Of a DNA stretch of 64,000 bases, positions 24,301-34,025 are shown in pieces. Numbering within the stretch: the first letter of the stretch is position 1; every line of letters starts with the position of its first letter. The DNA lies in the NCBI GenBank assembly GCA_000149265.1, contig CH002980.1, positions 1,810,253-1,874,252 on the forward strand, given 5' to 3'. The DNA is from Ciona savignyi. Its lineage: Eukaryota; Chordata; Ascidiacea; Phlebobranchia; Cionidae. Both the position numbers and the translations under genes were made by a program. The notes beneath the pieces are model-generated. The model worked only from the letters and a program-made list of their open reading frames with translations, was not told where the DNA came from and did not search any database.

Positions 24301-27300
24301 AAAGTGTGGCAGACAAGCGTAGTTCGTAAAAATTGCGTTTTTTATTTGCACAAAACACCATTCACACGTTGATTGTTTCATTGTGTACGTAATATAACGT
24401 TGATTGGTATACTTAATATTACGTGATACAATGTAAGCTAATTTTGTAAATCCCGAAAGTTAGATTGTATAAATGCAAATTTTAGTTTTCATAACGCAAT
24501 CTAATAAAAGACTGCATATCCAAATAAACACTTAGCGGACATTGCCTGAACCCAGTGAATTACATAAAATTTGACGAGTTTCGTTTGTAATTAAAGTTTT
24601 ACAACTACAGTTTGTGGTGCCTTTGACGATTGCGTGGATGGTAAAAAAATTAAATTCTCTATTTTATGTAGATTACACAAATTCTTTGATTTTATTTTCG
24701 TGGTAAGCAGGACCATCCGCACGCCGTGCGAGTAAGAATTTATTCTTCCAAATAAAAAAACTAATTAACGTTTAAAGCGACGGTTTCTACTGGCGTTTTG
24801 CGGAATAAAAAAAAACTCATAATTGCAACGGTTTTATTACATACATGCGCGTCCGAATACTGGGGTCTGTAGTACTTACAGAAGAATTTTAATGTCCGAT
24901 TGTGTTAATAGATTTACTCTTGTTACTTGCGTGACTTGGGTAAGTTTTAATGCCCAGTCATATTTATTTAACTGCGTGCTTAAGAGAAAACACACCAAAA
25001 TTTGGTCAATCCTTAATTAAATATTTAAACAATTACACCATTCAAAAAAATTGAGAAATGATCTCGACATTAATACAATATACTTAGATTTTACAACGCA
25101 ATCTAATAAAAGACTGCGCCTCCAAATAAACACTTAGCTTTTTTTTTTTTTTTTTGTCTTTCTGGACATTGCCTGAACCCAGTGGATTGCCAAACAACCA
25201 ACAAATTAGGTTGGTGATTAAAGTTTTACACCTACAGTTTGTGGTCCTCGTCAATGTAGAAAAAAAGTAGTTCTTTCTTAACTTCATTTTCTTATATGTA
25301 AAATTAATTTTTCCCTTTCTCTCTTAATTGTTTACTTTACAATTTTCCTGTCCATTAGTTGTGTCGAATGAAGGACAGTTGCTTGTGCTAACAAGTGCTT
25401 GACATTCTTTAGGTGTTGCTAATTTTATTTTGTTGAATTTTTGTTGTTCTTGTTATGCTGGATTATTCCTCTAGTTTGATATTTGGGGATTCGGGGTGTA
25501 AGCATAGAATTGTTTGCTACATCTGGTAATAGTTAACTATAAATGTATAGGTTTAATTACTATTTGGGGAGAGATTCCTAGGGTAAATTGTATTTTATTT
25601 TTAATTCTATATATTTTTTTGTATAGATGTCACTTTCAAATAGATTAAACATTTATTTCTAGTTCCAAGATTCATTTCCAGTTCCAAAATTAATTCACAC
25701 ATATGTTTTTTCTCATTTGATTTACCGTAATCATGTTACTGCATATTTAATACATAATAGTGTTAGCCAACACTATTTGCAAAACCCCATTTAGACTGTT
25801 TAATATATATGGTTCTGCAATCAGAATAATGTGGGATGTTTTACACATTTATATAGTTTATTTAGTTTCGTTTGTAAAACTTAATCTATGACAGAAGCAA
25901 AGACTCCCTGAGTTGCCAAACCTAAATTTTTTATCCTAGTTAAATAAACATGTATTCTTCTCACATGCTTTTACAAGTCTACCAGATACCTAATACTTCA
26001 CATACAATTACACAATAAAAATCATACCAATCTGCTATTTAACATTTTAAGGTTCACAGGGTATTTTAGAAATTGATATCTTAATTTCTGAAAGTGTGTG
26101 AAGTCTATTTGATATTTTGTGTTTTTATTGGGTGTTATAGAAATTGATGAGTAATTTGAGTGGCGCTGAATTTTCGACGAAAACTGTTAAAGATACGTGT
26201 GTTTAAAAAAGACTTTTTTAAGTCATGTTAAAGACCATGCTTTTATTTTTACATTTTTTCCCTTTTTGTTTAATTTTTACCTTTGCAAGTTTAAATAAAG
26301 TTGTATTAAAGTTGTACGTTTTTATTCAATTTATTTACCATTTTGCACGATAATCTACNNNNNNNNNNNNNNNNNNNNNNNNNNNNNNNNNNNNNNNNNN
26401 NNNNNNNNNNNNNNNNNNNNNNNNNNNNNNNNNNNNNNNNNNNNNNNNNNNNNNNNNNCGATAATCTACAGACAAAGCACGTATGTTGCGCATATGACAA
26501 AAACAAGCCTAAGAGCACCAAAATCGACAAAATGATATATCTTTTTTTTAAAAGACAACAATAAAAATGCACATTAACTGATTATTAAATTTCAAAAAAA
26601 GTTGTCCTTTTTTTTAAATAAACAACAAAAAATGGACAAAATCCGATTATAGTGTCAACTACGTGTTTAAAAACCACTATTTTTAAACCCAAATTTGTAT
26701 GCTATTTGTTTATGCACACAGGGATTCTGACTACATTTGATACACATTGAGTATGTACTTTGTTTGCAAGGCCCCTGAGATACCAAAATAATCATGTTAT
26801 TCATGTTTATTACACAATATATCTTATCCTAAGATATGTGCACGTCAGGTCCATGTTATCCAACATTCTAGAAAGTTTCAACCCGACTGACATAGTTTTG
26901 TTTCAGCAAGCATAAACGTATGATTTAACGACTTTTTGTAGATGTCGGGGCGACATGACATGCCTTTCATAATCATATCTAACAATTCTTAAAGTTTCAA
27001 TCCGATTTTATAACTTTATTTATATATGTTCAGGGTTCAGGAATGTGATATCTTTGTGATTTAGGAACAAATCATAATTTTTAGGGTATTTTCCTAGGTA
27101 TTTTATTTCTTTTTTCTAATTGGCAAAGCAGTAGGTCAGGCCCTAACAATCCACCAAATCTTATCAAAATTGGAGCAGCTGTTCAAGCGCTATGTTCAAA
27201 AAAGCAAAATTGTGGGAAAAGTTACCGCTTAGGTTTTTAAAGACATAGGGGAATCCCCTAGATTTATCACTCAAAGTTTTAGTTTTTACATATCTATACC

Positions 27301-28392
27301 ATGCTGTCTAACAAATGTTTAAGTTTCATTGTGATGCCATTACCCCTATTGGTGATTCTTGGGGCGACATGCAAATTGACAAAAATTAGACAAAAATGAT
27401 ATTTGTCCCAATTTTCTAAACATTATCCACAATTATACATTGCCTACCAATCTCTCCATGTTGTTCCTTGTATTCTAGTTCGATTGCATTTACCTCTTGT
27501 GCTAGTTTTTCAATATCTGCGTCACTTTTTGATGGAGGCAATCTGTTCAATGTAACAGTCTTAAACACAATGTTATGGAAATGCATAAATTGTGGATTTG
27601 TAGTAAGTAGTACAGTATTCGTTGAAGAAAAGGTCAGTAATCGAGAAGATTTTCTGATGATAACTGGTTGCTTAAATGCTCCATCGGATAGAGTCGAAAG
27701 AATACATATATGCTGAATCGCCCATAATTAGGAATTTAAAACTTACTTAGCAATCAGATTGACTGTACAATGATAAGCCCACCCTTCGTCGATGAGTGGT
27801 TTGGCTGCGAATAAATATCCATGCTTAAATAGAAACTCAATTTTGTTCACAAGAGTGTGGGTTTGTCCAATCAGTGGAAGGAAAGCCACCTTGACCGTTT
27901 CCCTGCATATTTCGGTTCCATTGCCATTGAGCACCTACAATGAAATATGTGTTTCAGGAGAGATCTGGATTGCAAAAGAGTTGGTGTTTGGAATGCCATG
28001 TTATGAGAAGGAAACAATAAACAAATCAAAAAAAATCAAATATGAGAAGGAAAAATACTAAAGGAAAGTTTAAGCAAAGTCTGTTGAGAGCTTTACTAGA
28101 ATAAACAAGGGTATATTCAACCAGTTTCTTTCTGGACACACAAAATGCTTACACATTTAAGAATACCATGAGCTAACCAGCCAAAACAAGAGGTATTTAG
28201 AGGTTTTGATACCTTACACCGTCCATAGCCCAAACGAAACTGCAATATCCACACAGGATTTTTCTTCCACTGGGCTTTAGTTTTTGAAAAATATTTAACG
28301 TCGACTGATCGGGGTGTGGGCGCAACGACGGCTGGTACGGGGACTGGTAGCTTCTGGACGTCATCTTGCTCAGTTGGCAGGGGCTGATAGAC
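21305..28392 (-). CDS. Deltex C-terminal (DTC) domain protein or module
   Basis: Exons in transcript order: 28392-28213, 27934-27747, 27542-27448, 22953-22883, 22830-22817 (14-nt microexon, tentative), 22745-22610, 22201-21987, 21377-21305 (TGA). Phases join throughout. The last three exons encode a DTC domain, which in Deltex ligases binds ADP-ribose and supports ubiquitination: GSQPKGGKMEW, NTIVITYTF, NAYLPDNDEG, LTFGIGMSP, DIPHKTQ, GGYPDKNYI. The RING finger that normally precedes DTC is not seen: no C-x2-C pairs lie just upstream of GSQPKGG. The first exons encode a P/V-rich linker and an unrecognised domain (WILQFRLGYGRCK, FLFKHGYLFAAKPLIDEG) then a short helical/Ser-rich linker. No initiator ATG is found before 28392, and phase 0 matches the last caspase exon, so this may be the C-terminal half of that gene. 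Confidence 0.75.
21622..21900 (+). repeat. tRNA-derived SINE
   Basis: GATTAGTCTGGTGGGTTAATG head, GACATTGCCTGAACCCAGCG, and ACATGAATATCCTATCC tail. Lies in the last intron of the DTC gene, antisense to it. Confidence 0.85.
23451..23603 (+). repeat. 150-bp dispersed repeat, copy 1 of 3
   Basis: Begins TTTTAGTTTTAACAACGC, includes CGGACATTGCCTGAACCCAG (SINE-derived) and ends AAGTTTGTGGGCC. Copies 2 and 3 are at 24476-24630 and 25085-25253. Confidence 0.75.
23725..24450. mobile_element. probable MITE-like inverted-repeat element
   Basis: The left side has TGTATTACGTGATAT and CAACGTGTGAATGG; the right side has their inverted counterparts near 24360-24430 (CACACGTTGATTG, TATTACGTGATACA). The arms are imperfect and no clear target duplication is visible. 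Related motifs occur in the nested hAT at 3838-3985. Confidence 0.4.
23945..24045 (+). repeat. second tRNA-like SINE family
   Basis: GGTCGTGTGGCAGAATGGTC (A-box-like) and GGTTTGAACCCATC (B-box-like). Other copies lie at 50585-50690 and 53258-53428 on the minus strand. Confidence 0.6.
24476..24630 (+). repeat. 150-bp dispersed repeat, copy 2 of 3
   Basis: Same order of segments as 23451-23603: ATAACGCAATCTAATAAAAG, CGGACATTGCCTGAACCCAG, CTACAGTTTGTGG. Confidence 0.75.
25085..25253 (+). repeat. 150-bp dispersed repeat, copy 3 of 3
   Basis: Same repeat with an inserted run of about 18 T followed by GTCTTTC in front of GGACATTGCCTGAACCCAG. Confidence 0.75.
25254..26358. other. long intron/intergenic AT-rich stretch
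   Basis: No supported exon on either strand. It lies in the roughly 4.5-kb intron (22953 to 27448) of the DTC gene model. Confidence 0.5.
26359..26458. other. assembly gap of 100 N
   Basis: Exactly 100 N. The 11 bases before the gap (CGATAATCTAC, 26348-26358) are identical to the 11 bases after it (26459-26469). Confidence 0.99.
26830..27400. repeat. degenerate repeat array (TCTAACAA-AAGTTTCAATCCGA type)
   Basis: Several loose units with TCTAACAATTCTTAAAGTTT, GGGGCGACATG, CAAAATTGGAGCAGCTGTT and GGGGAATCCCCTAGATTTAT. The same string of motifs recurs at 38210-38870, so this is a dispersed family of unknown type. Confidence 0.6.
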
Positions 28393-28928
28393 CTGGAATA
28401 ATTGTTTAAAAAATATTTAGCCAAACCCACAGTTAGGGTTAAAAGGTTAGGTATAGGATAAGGATTGATTCAATACCGTGTAAATAAGCTTTTCACAAAG
28501 ATATATTTAATTATTTATATAAGGTGTATTCAATTTACACTTTGTGCAAGGCACCTAATGATTTCACAAAAATACCAAATAAATAATTATCAATATGAGA
28601 ATGCTGTTTTATGTTATATCAAGTTGATTTGATGATTGCCTGTTTGTCTTCCCATTTACGAAGTTAAACATGAATATCCATTCGTATAACAGGGAGATGT
28701 TCTTAAATAACATCAGGTATTTTTTCTGCTTTACCAAAGTTTAAAATACACTGTTTTGGTCAAAGAAAGGAGTGGAAAGCAATAATGACAAGCCTGGAAA
28801 TCTGTCGAATGGCAGTGATATACCTTTCTTTGTATTTAATAGATAGATTGCGTGGAAAAAAGGTGTAAATAGAAAATAACATTATAAAACACCTATGATG
28901 TGACATTATATGTTATCAAATTCTTTCC

Positions 28929-29222
28929 TCCGACCGATTAGTATGATGGTTTAGTGAGACGCCTTTTAACTGAAAGATTGCAAGTTCGAAGCTTGTCACT
29001 AACTAGCTGGTTGTGTCCTTCGGTAAGGCACTTAACAGACATTGCCTAACCCCAATGAAATAATGGGTTCTACCAAATTGAAGGAACGTCTATATGATAC
29101 ACAACACACCGCAATAGCTCCGGAAACCCGACGGTGGGCACAAGGTGATCTGACGACTGCCCGTGTGTTAATCCTCTTGGCTTTACCAATCACGGGAACA
29201 TACATGATTATCCTATCATATC
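28929..29222 (+). repeat. tRNA-derived SINE beside last caspase exon
   Basis: Full head-to-tail SINE (GATTAGTATGATGGTTTAG ... ATGATTATCCTATCA). It ends about 30 bases from the caspase exon edge at 29253 and would supply the read-through stop at 29208. Confidence 0.88.
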
Positions 29223-29252
29223 ACACCCGTGAGACCAGGCGACCATACATAC

Positions 29253-32200
29253 GTTGAACATTATTCGCTTTCTTAGTGAGTTCATAGTAGTTGGCATTTG
29301 TTTTTCTTCAATTTCTGACCTTGCTACCTCTTCCTTCACTAAAGTCAGGATATCCGAAAAACTATAAGCAGGATCATCCGGTTCTATTGAAATAAGCATT
29401 TAAACAGGAAATTGTAAATTTCGTTTAAAAATGGGATTTATTTGTTGATTTTTTAACAAATGAGTTTTAAACATGATAGCAAGCATTTGAAATCTGCGAT
29501 AACTTTGGTAGGCCACAGCAAACAAATAAAGACAATGAGATTAGGTTACAAATATGAGGCACTATTTAAAAATGCCGGTTTTAAAGAAAACTATATTTGT
29601 CTGCTAGGTTCTTTGCCAAAGCTAACTGGCTGTTGACCGATTTCGAAAGGGCCTTTTGGCTAAAAACTTATTTACCCACAAAGTTAACGCACTAACCCAC
29701 TAAGTTATTCGGTAAGAATATCACTAAGGGTTTAAGACTGATTTCCTACAACAAACATGAATATCATATCATCATGTGACTGATTTTGTTTTATTTAATA
29801 AAAAATTCTTTATAAATCCAGGTATTACAAAATAGTTAAATTGCTTACGTTTTAGCAGTATGCATCTTTTCATCATGTTAGTCAACTTGGTAAGGAACTG
29901 ACCCATATATGCAACTGATCCTGTATGATACACATGTTACAAAAGTAAACACACAAAATATTGTGTAATAATGGATTTATTATATAATCAACATAAGATA
30001 TTCATGTTTATCCCCGTGAATGGAAAAACCAAGAGGGGTTAACACACGAGCAATCGTCAGATCACCTTGCACCCATCATTGGGTTACCATTACCGGAGTT
30101 ATTGCAGTGTGTTGTGTATGATTCACATGTTCCTTCAATTTGGTAGAACCCATTAATCCGCTGGGTTTAGGCAATGTTTGTTAAGTGCCTTGCCCAAGAA
30201 CACAACGGACTAGCTAGCAACCAGTTTTGTACCTACAACCCTTCGACTGAAAGGCGATGCACTAAACCACCAGACTAATAGGTCGGACTATTTTTATCCA
30301 CTGGCATTAGGCAATGGTGTCTTATAAGTTGGAATGACAGCTTGTTTGCGGCGATATCTTTAATTTAATATATAAAAAGAAGTACATTTCTTCCTATATA
30401 TAAATTAGTACAATCCCAAATACAAATTGCTATGCACATGTACATGATCCTTACGGTCGAGACCAATCTTTATTAATCATGGCCCTTTTTGTCATAAGTC
30501 TGTATCTTTAAGAATATTGGTCAAAGTATAAAATAAAATGATAAGAAATAGAATTGCCTTCACTCGTAGGGTGACAGAGTAAAATGTCGGCAGAATTTGG
30601 AATTCTTTCAGCCGGAGAACCCATGGAACATCGTGAAACGGGTCTTTCACTTATTGATATATTGGCCACTTCTTCCTTCTGGTCTCCACGACAAGCCTGT
30701 GCGCAACAATTGAATAATCAGCTACTAAAGGTAACATTTGAATAAAACATGAGACTACTATCTTTTTTCACCTACAAGTCGAAACATGGTTCAGTCCTCA
30801 GAGATGAAATAATAATTCTGTACACTATTCTCTCTATATGCATACATAAACTTGGTATTATTTAGTAGTATGTACAATATTTTAAAAGGGCCTAGCAAGT
30901 AAAAATACATTCTAGGCAGTAAGAGTAATTGTCAAATTGTGTAGGCAATAAGCTTGTCTATTCACAAACTTAATGCACAGTAGGATAGGATAGGATAATT
31001 ATGTTTATCTCTATAAATGGAAAACCAAGGGGGTTAACCCAGGGGTTAACAAAACCAAGGCGGTTAACCCACTGCCAAACATTATTCAGAATAGGAAGGA
31101 AAGAGTAGGTGTTCCAGCTATTGTAAATTGTATTGCAAAAATATTACAAAACCAACCACACCTCAATAAGAAAGATCTTTGGTTTTCCAATCAGCGGAGG
31201 ACAACTGTTGCCAATAAACGGTTTCATTATATTTTCGCCAAGATCAAGATGGTCATCGGTTCCATAAACTCGGTTGTCTCGTGTACCATGGGATAAAATA
31301 ATGCAGAAAAAGCACCAGCAGTCAGTAAATCCATATTGCGACAAATTATCGATGATCTAACAAATAAAACAGCTTGGGTAATGATATTTAATGTGTTAAA
31401 CACTAAATGATACTTTATTTTGTTCTTAAAAAAAATTCTCACTTCTACCACAAGTTAAATATCTTACCTCTAACATATTTCTCCTAGTTTGGTTGTCATG
31501 ACGTTCCACTTCAAACCCGAGTCTTTCCAAGACATCCTGGATGCCATCCGCCTCAACTTTAGAATGTGGAAGATCAGGAAGACCTTGGAAACAACAGATT
31601 TACAGCCTTTTTTCAAAGTATGAACTTTATATTAATAGGAATACTTGCTTCCCCCAATCGCATTACTGTCATAAAAAGCCCTCTTTTAAGGTCTACGATG
31701 AAGTTTTGTTCTAAGAAATGTCAGTTATTAAAATGTTGCTGCAAGAGAAGAGACACTACAACTATAACGAGAAGCTATCATGATCATCTAACTCTAATCA
31801 GTTTGTTTTTGTCTTCATATTGGAGAAATAAAATATTAAAATGAACATTTCAAATGATTTAAAATATTAACTTGAAGAAGTGAAGGTCTCGTTGTTGATT
31901 ATAAGAGCTCGGCCCACACCAGTGATGTCATAAGACTGTAACAATGGGACTCCTGCTTCTGACGAGGCTCTAGTTTCTGTACAAAAACGGATTATGGGTA
32001 AAGATAGAAATTTATTTTTACCCAGGTTACTCAGACAATTTTTTTATTTATATTTAAATTCTGTATATAAATCTCTTTTAGAATTGTCATATTTTATTCC
32101 TGTAAATAGGAAAATGTGATTATCTTTAACACACTGTCTTGTTCGATTGATTAACATGTTACTACTGTTTTAGTTCAAGTCATTTATCCTCTGGGTTTAG

Positions 32201-32759
32201 GTAATAATGTCCATAAAGTGGTTTAGTGGGGAAACACCAACTATGTTAGCTGATTAATTCTATCCCAACACCTCGAAATGCACATTGATAACCAACTGAT
32301 CAGTCAGGCTTGAAGCAATGTTCATGAAGTGTCTTGTCCTAGGACACAACTGACTAGCTAGAGCCAGTTTCGAACCCGGAACCTTTTGATTGAAAGGCGA
32401 AGCACTAAAAAACCACCAGACTAACCGGTCAAACTATTGGCACTTAAAGCTGTATACACGGCATGTTTGTCACAAACTTGACACAGAAGAAAAAAAGAAA
32501 TTTGTGGCAAATGATCTTGTGAAAAATTCTCACAATCATTGTATTACATACACCAATATAACAAAGAACAGCAAATCTGACCAACACCAACACTACACAT
32601 TAAAAACAAAAAATTACCAAAGAACAACGAACTGTTCTGTAACATCAGGAGTTCCGAGCCACAGACTAGTGAGCTTTTTGGGGAGCATTTTAGAGTCTTG
32701 TCACCTTTCTTTCTAAAACTTTTTTTTTCTTTCACTTTTCCTTTTGAGAATATTGCCAC
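29253..32759 (-). CDS. caspase-8-like cysteine protease, possibly N-terminal to DTC module
   Basis: Exons in transcript order: 32759-32618 (putative first exon, low confidence), 31976-31872, 31583-31468, 31356-31162, 30696-30564, 29920-29849, 29383-29253. The large subunit has ALIINNETF, a catalytic His in CIILSHG, GKPKIFLIE, then ACRGD with the catalytic Cys. The small subunit has SADILL, YMGQFL and KQMPTTMNSLRKRI, closest in pattern to caspase-8/10. Oddities: the active-site pentapeptide reads EACRG rather than QACRG; the linker between subunits has few Asp; the loop normally holding the S1-pocket Arg before YMGQ is about 10 residues short, so an exon may be missed or the enzyme inactive. 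No death-effector or CARD prodomain is seen. The last exon can end at AAC|GTATGT (29253) and splice onward, or read through into SINE-derived sequence to a stop at 29208. Confidence 0.78.
29994..30290 (-). repeat. tRNA-derived SINE
   Basis: Complete copy on the minus strand in the intron between the last two caspase p10/p20 exon pairs, with CACGGGGATAAACATGAATA and TTGGGCAAGGCACTTAACA in minus-strand reading. Confidence 0.88.
30981..31095 (-). repeat. SINE tail fragment
   Basis: Minus-strand SINE 3' region with a duplicated AAAACCAAGGGGGTTAACCC / AAAACCAAGGCGGTTAACCC segment at 31019-31068. Confidence 0.6.
32180..32435 (-). repeat. SINE fragments
   Basis: Two diverged minus-strand pieces: the CTCTGGGTTTAGG core at 32190 and the head at 32310-32430 (GTGTCTTGTCCTAGGACAC, CCTTTTGATTGAAAGGCG). 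Confidence 0.65.
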
Positions 32760-32828
32760 CTTTTCTACTTAGAAATGCCTGGTCTGAGGCTATCTAAGCT
32801 ATGCTATTGGCTACTATTGGCCTTGAGT

Positions 32829-33182
32829 CCGTATGGAAAGTACGTCAATTTTCGCCGAGATCTCGAGTGTGCACGCACCAAATATTTAAGTGTGCAGTGT
32901 GCAAACGTCCAAGAGTGCACACTTCAAGTGTGCACACAATCTCCTTTTTATTACTGTTTTACCAAAATCTTAAACAAACATATTTTTCTATCCTAAATCT
33001 ATCGTGTCCGTCAGCTAACATATCTATCTACGTAACATAGGGTCGGCTACATAACAAAAAATGTACTGACAGTAAATTACCCGAGGTCCAGAGGTAGGTT
33101 TACAGGTTTGTTGTGAAATTACCCAAGTGTGCAAAGACGCAGGAAAAAAAAAACTCGAGTGTGCAGCTGTCGTACTTTCCAT
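32829..33182. mobile_element. TIR element with TGTGCAC repeats
   Basis: 14-bp inverted ends GTATGGAAAGTACG (32831-32844) and CGTACTTTCCATAT (33169-33182). The interior has many GTGTGCAC-type motifs and CTCGAGTGTGCA near both ends. It is flanked by near-perfect direct repeats ATTGGCCTTGAGT (32816-32828) and ATTGGGCCTTGAGT (33183-33196). Superfamily unknown. Confidence 0.65.
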
Positions 33183-33349
33183 ATTGGGCCTTGAGTGGAG
33201 CCAAAAGATGTGGCAACATGGAGTTCATTGGCGTCAAGAATCAAATCGTTGAGAAGTTTACTTAACTATTAATTCCTTCCAGGTTAGTCGCTAAAGTTCA
33301 CTGTTACTTTAGATAAACGGTCTGCACTGAAACATTATAATTTTGTTGA

Positions 33350-33447
33350 TGTCTATCATATACAACGCACTGCACCAGCTCCGTTCGTTAACCCTCCAGG
33401 TTTTCCCATTCACGGGGATAAACAGGAATACCCTATTCTATCCTAAC
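33350..33447 (+). repeat. SINE 3' fragment
   Basis: CATATACAACGCACTGCACC, AGGTTTTCCCATTCACGGGG and a TATTCTATCCTA tail. Confidence 0.6.
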
Positions 33448-33449
33448 CT

Positions 33450-34025
33450 AGATATGCAGAAATACAACATTTGCGGTTTTATTCCAGGGGAATACCCTAG
33501 AATCGAATTATTACCAACATGATACTAATTAATATTTTTGGCATTTTATTTACTAGTGATCATAGTGCTTAACCAAATTATGTGAATATGAATTAAATGT
33601 GCCCGGTGTTGAAAAGTTTTTTTTATCTAATTGGATAACCACTTCTTACCAAGGATCTAGCAACATGACATGCCTGTCACGAGCGTGACACAGTAAAAAA
33701 AGATTAAAAAGTAAAATCAATATGTGTTTCCATAAGTGGGGTGCTTTATTAGCTATATATTTATGGATTTTTGTGCAATCATACATCAGGAAGGAACCTT
33801 TGAATCTAAAGGTTGTTATTGCAAATATTATGTTGTTAAAATCACCGAGCGCGAATTTATTGCGTGGTGCGGCGCACACACACAGAAAAAAACACTTTCA
33901 GACTATGATGCATTTTATAGTTCCTAGCTCTCGCTTTAAAAAATATTCGGATACTTTCTTTCAGTATGGAGAAATGCATTACGGGTATTACGTTCCCTAG
34001 TTTTTTGAGTTCTTTTTAGAGGCCT
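33450..34025. other. intergenic, nothing recognised
   Basis: AT-rich stretch between the caspase gene 5' flank and an LTR element; only short chance frames. Confidence 0.5.

Noticed and set aside
30455-30510. Possible extra caspase exon on the minus strand coding ...AMINKDWSRP with donor GTAAGG
   Set aside because: The motif looks like a caspase S1 loop, but entry and exit phases (2 and 2) do not fit the flanking phase-1 exons; adding it breaks the frame.
33722-34000. 92-codon + frame
   Set aside because: No homology or gene signals; intergenic.
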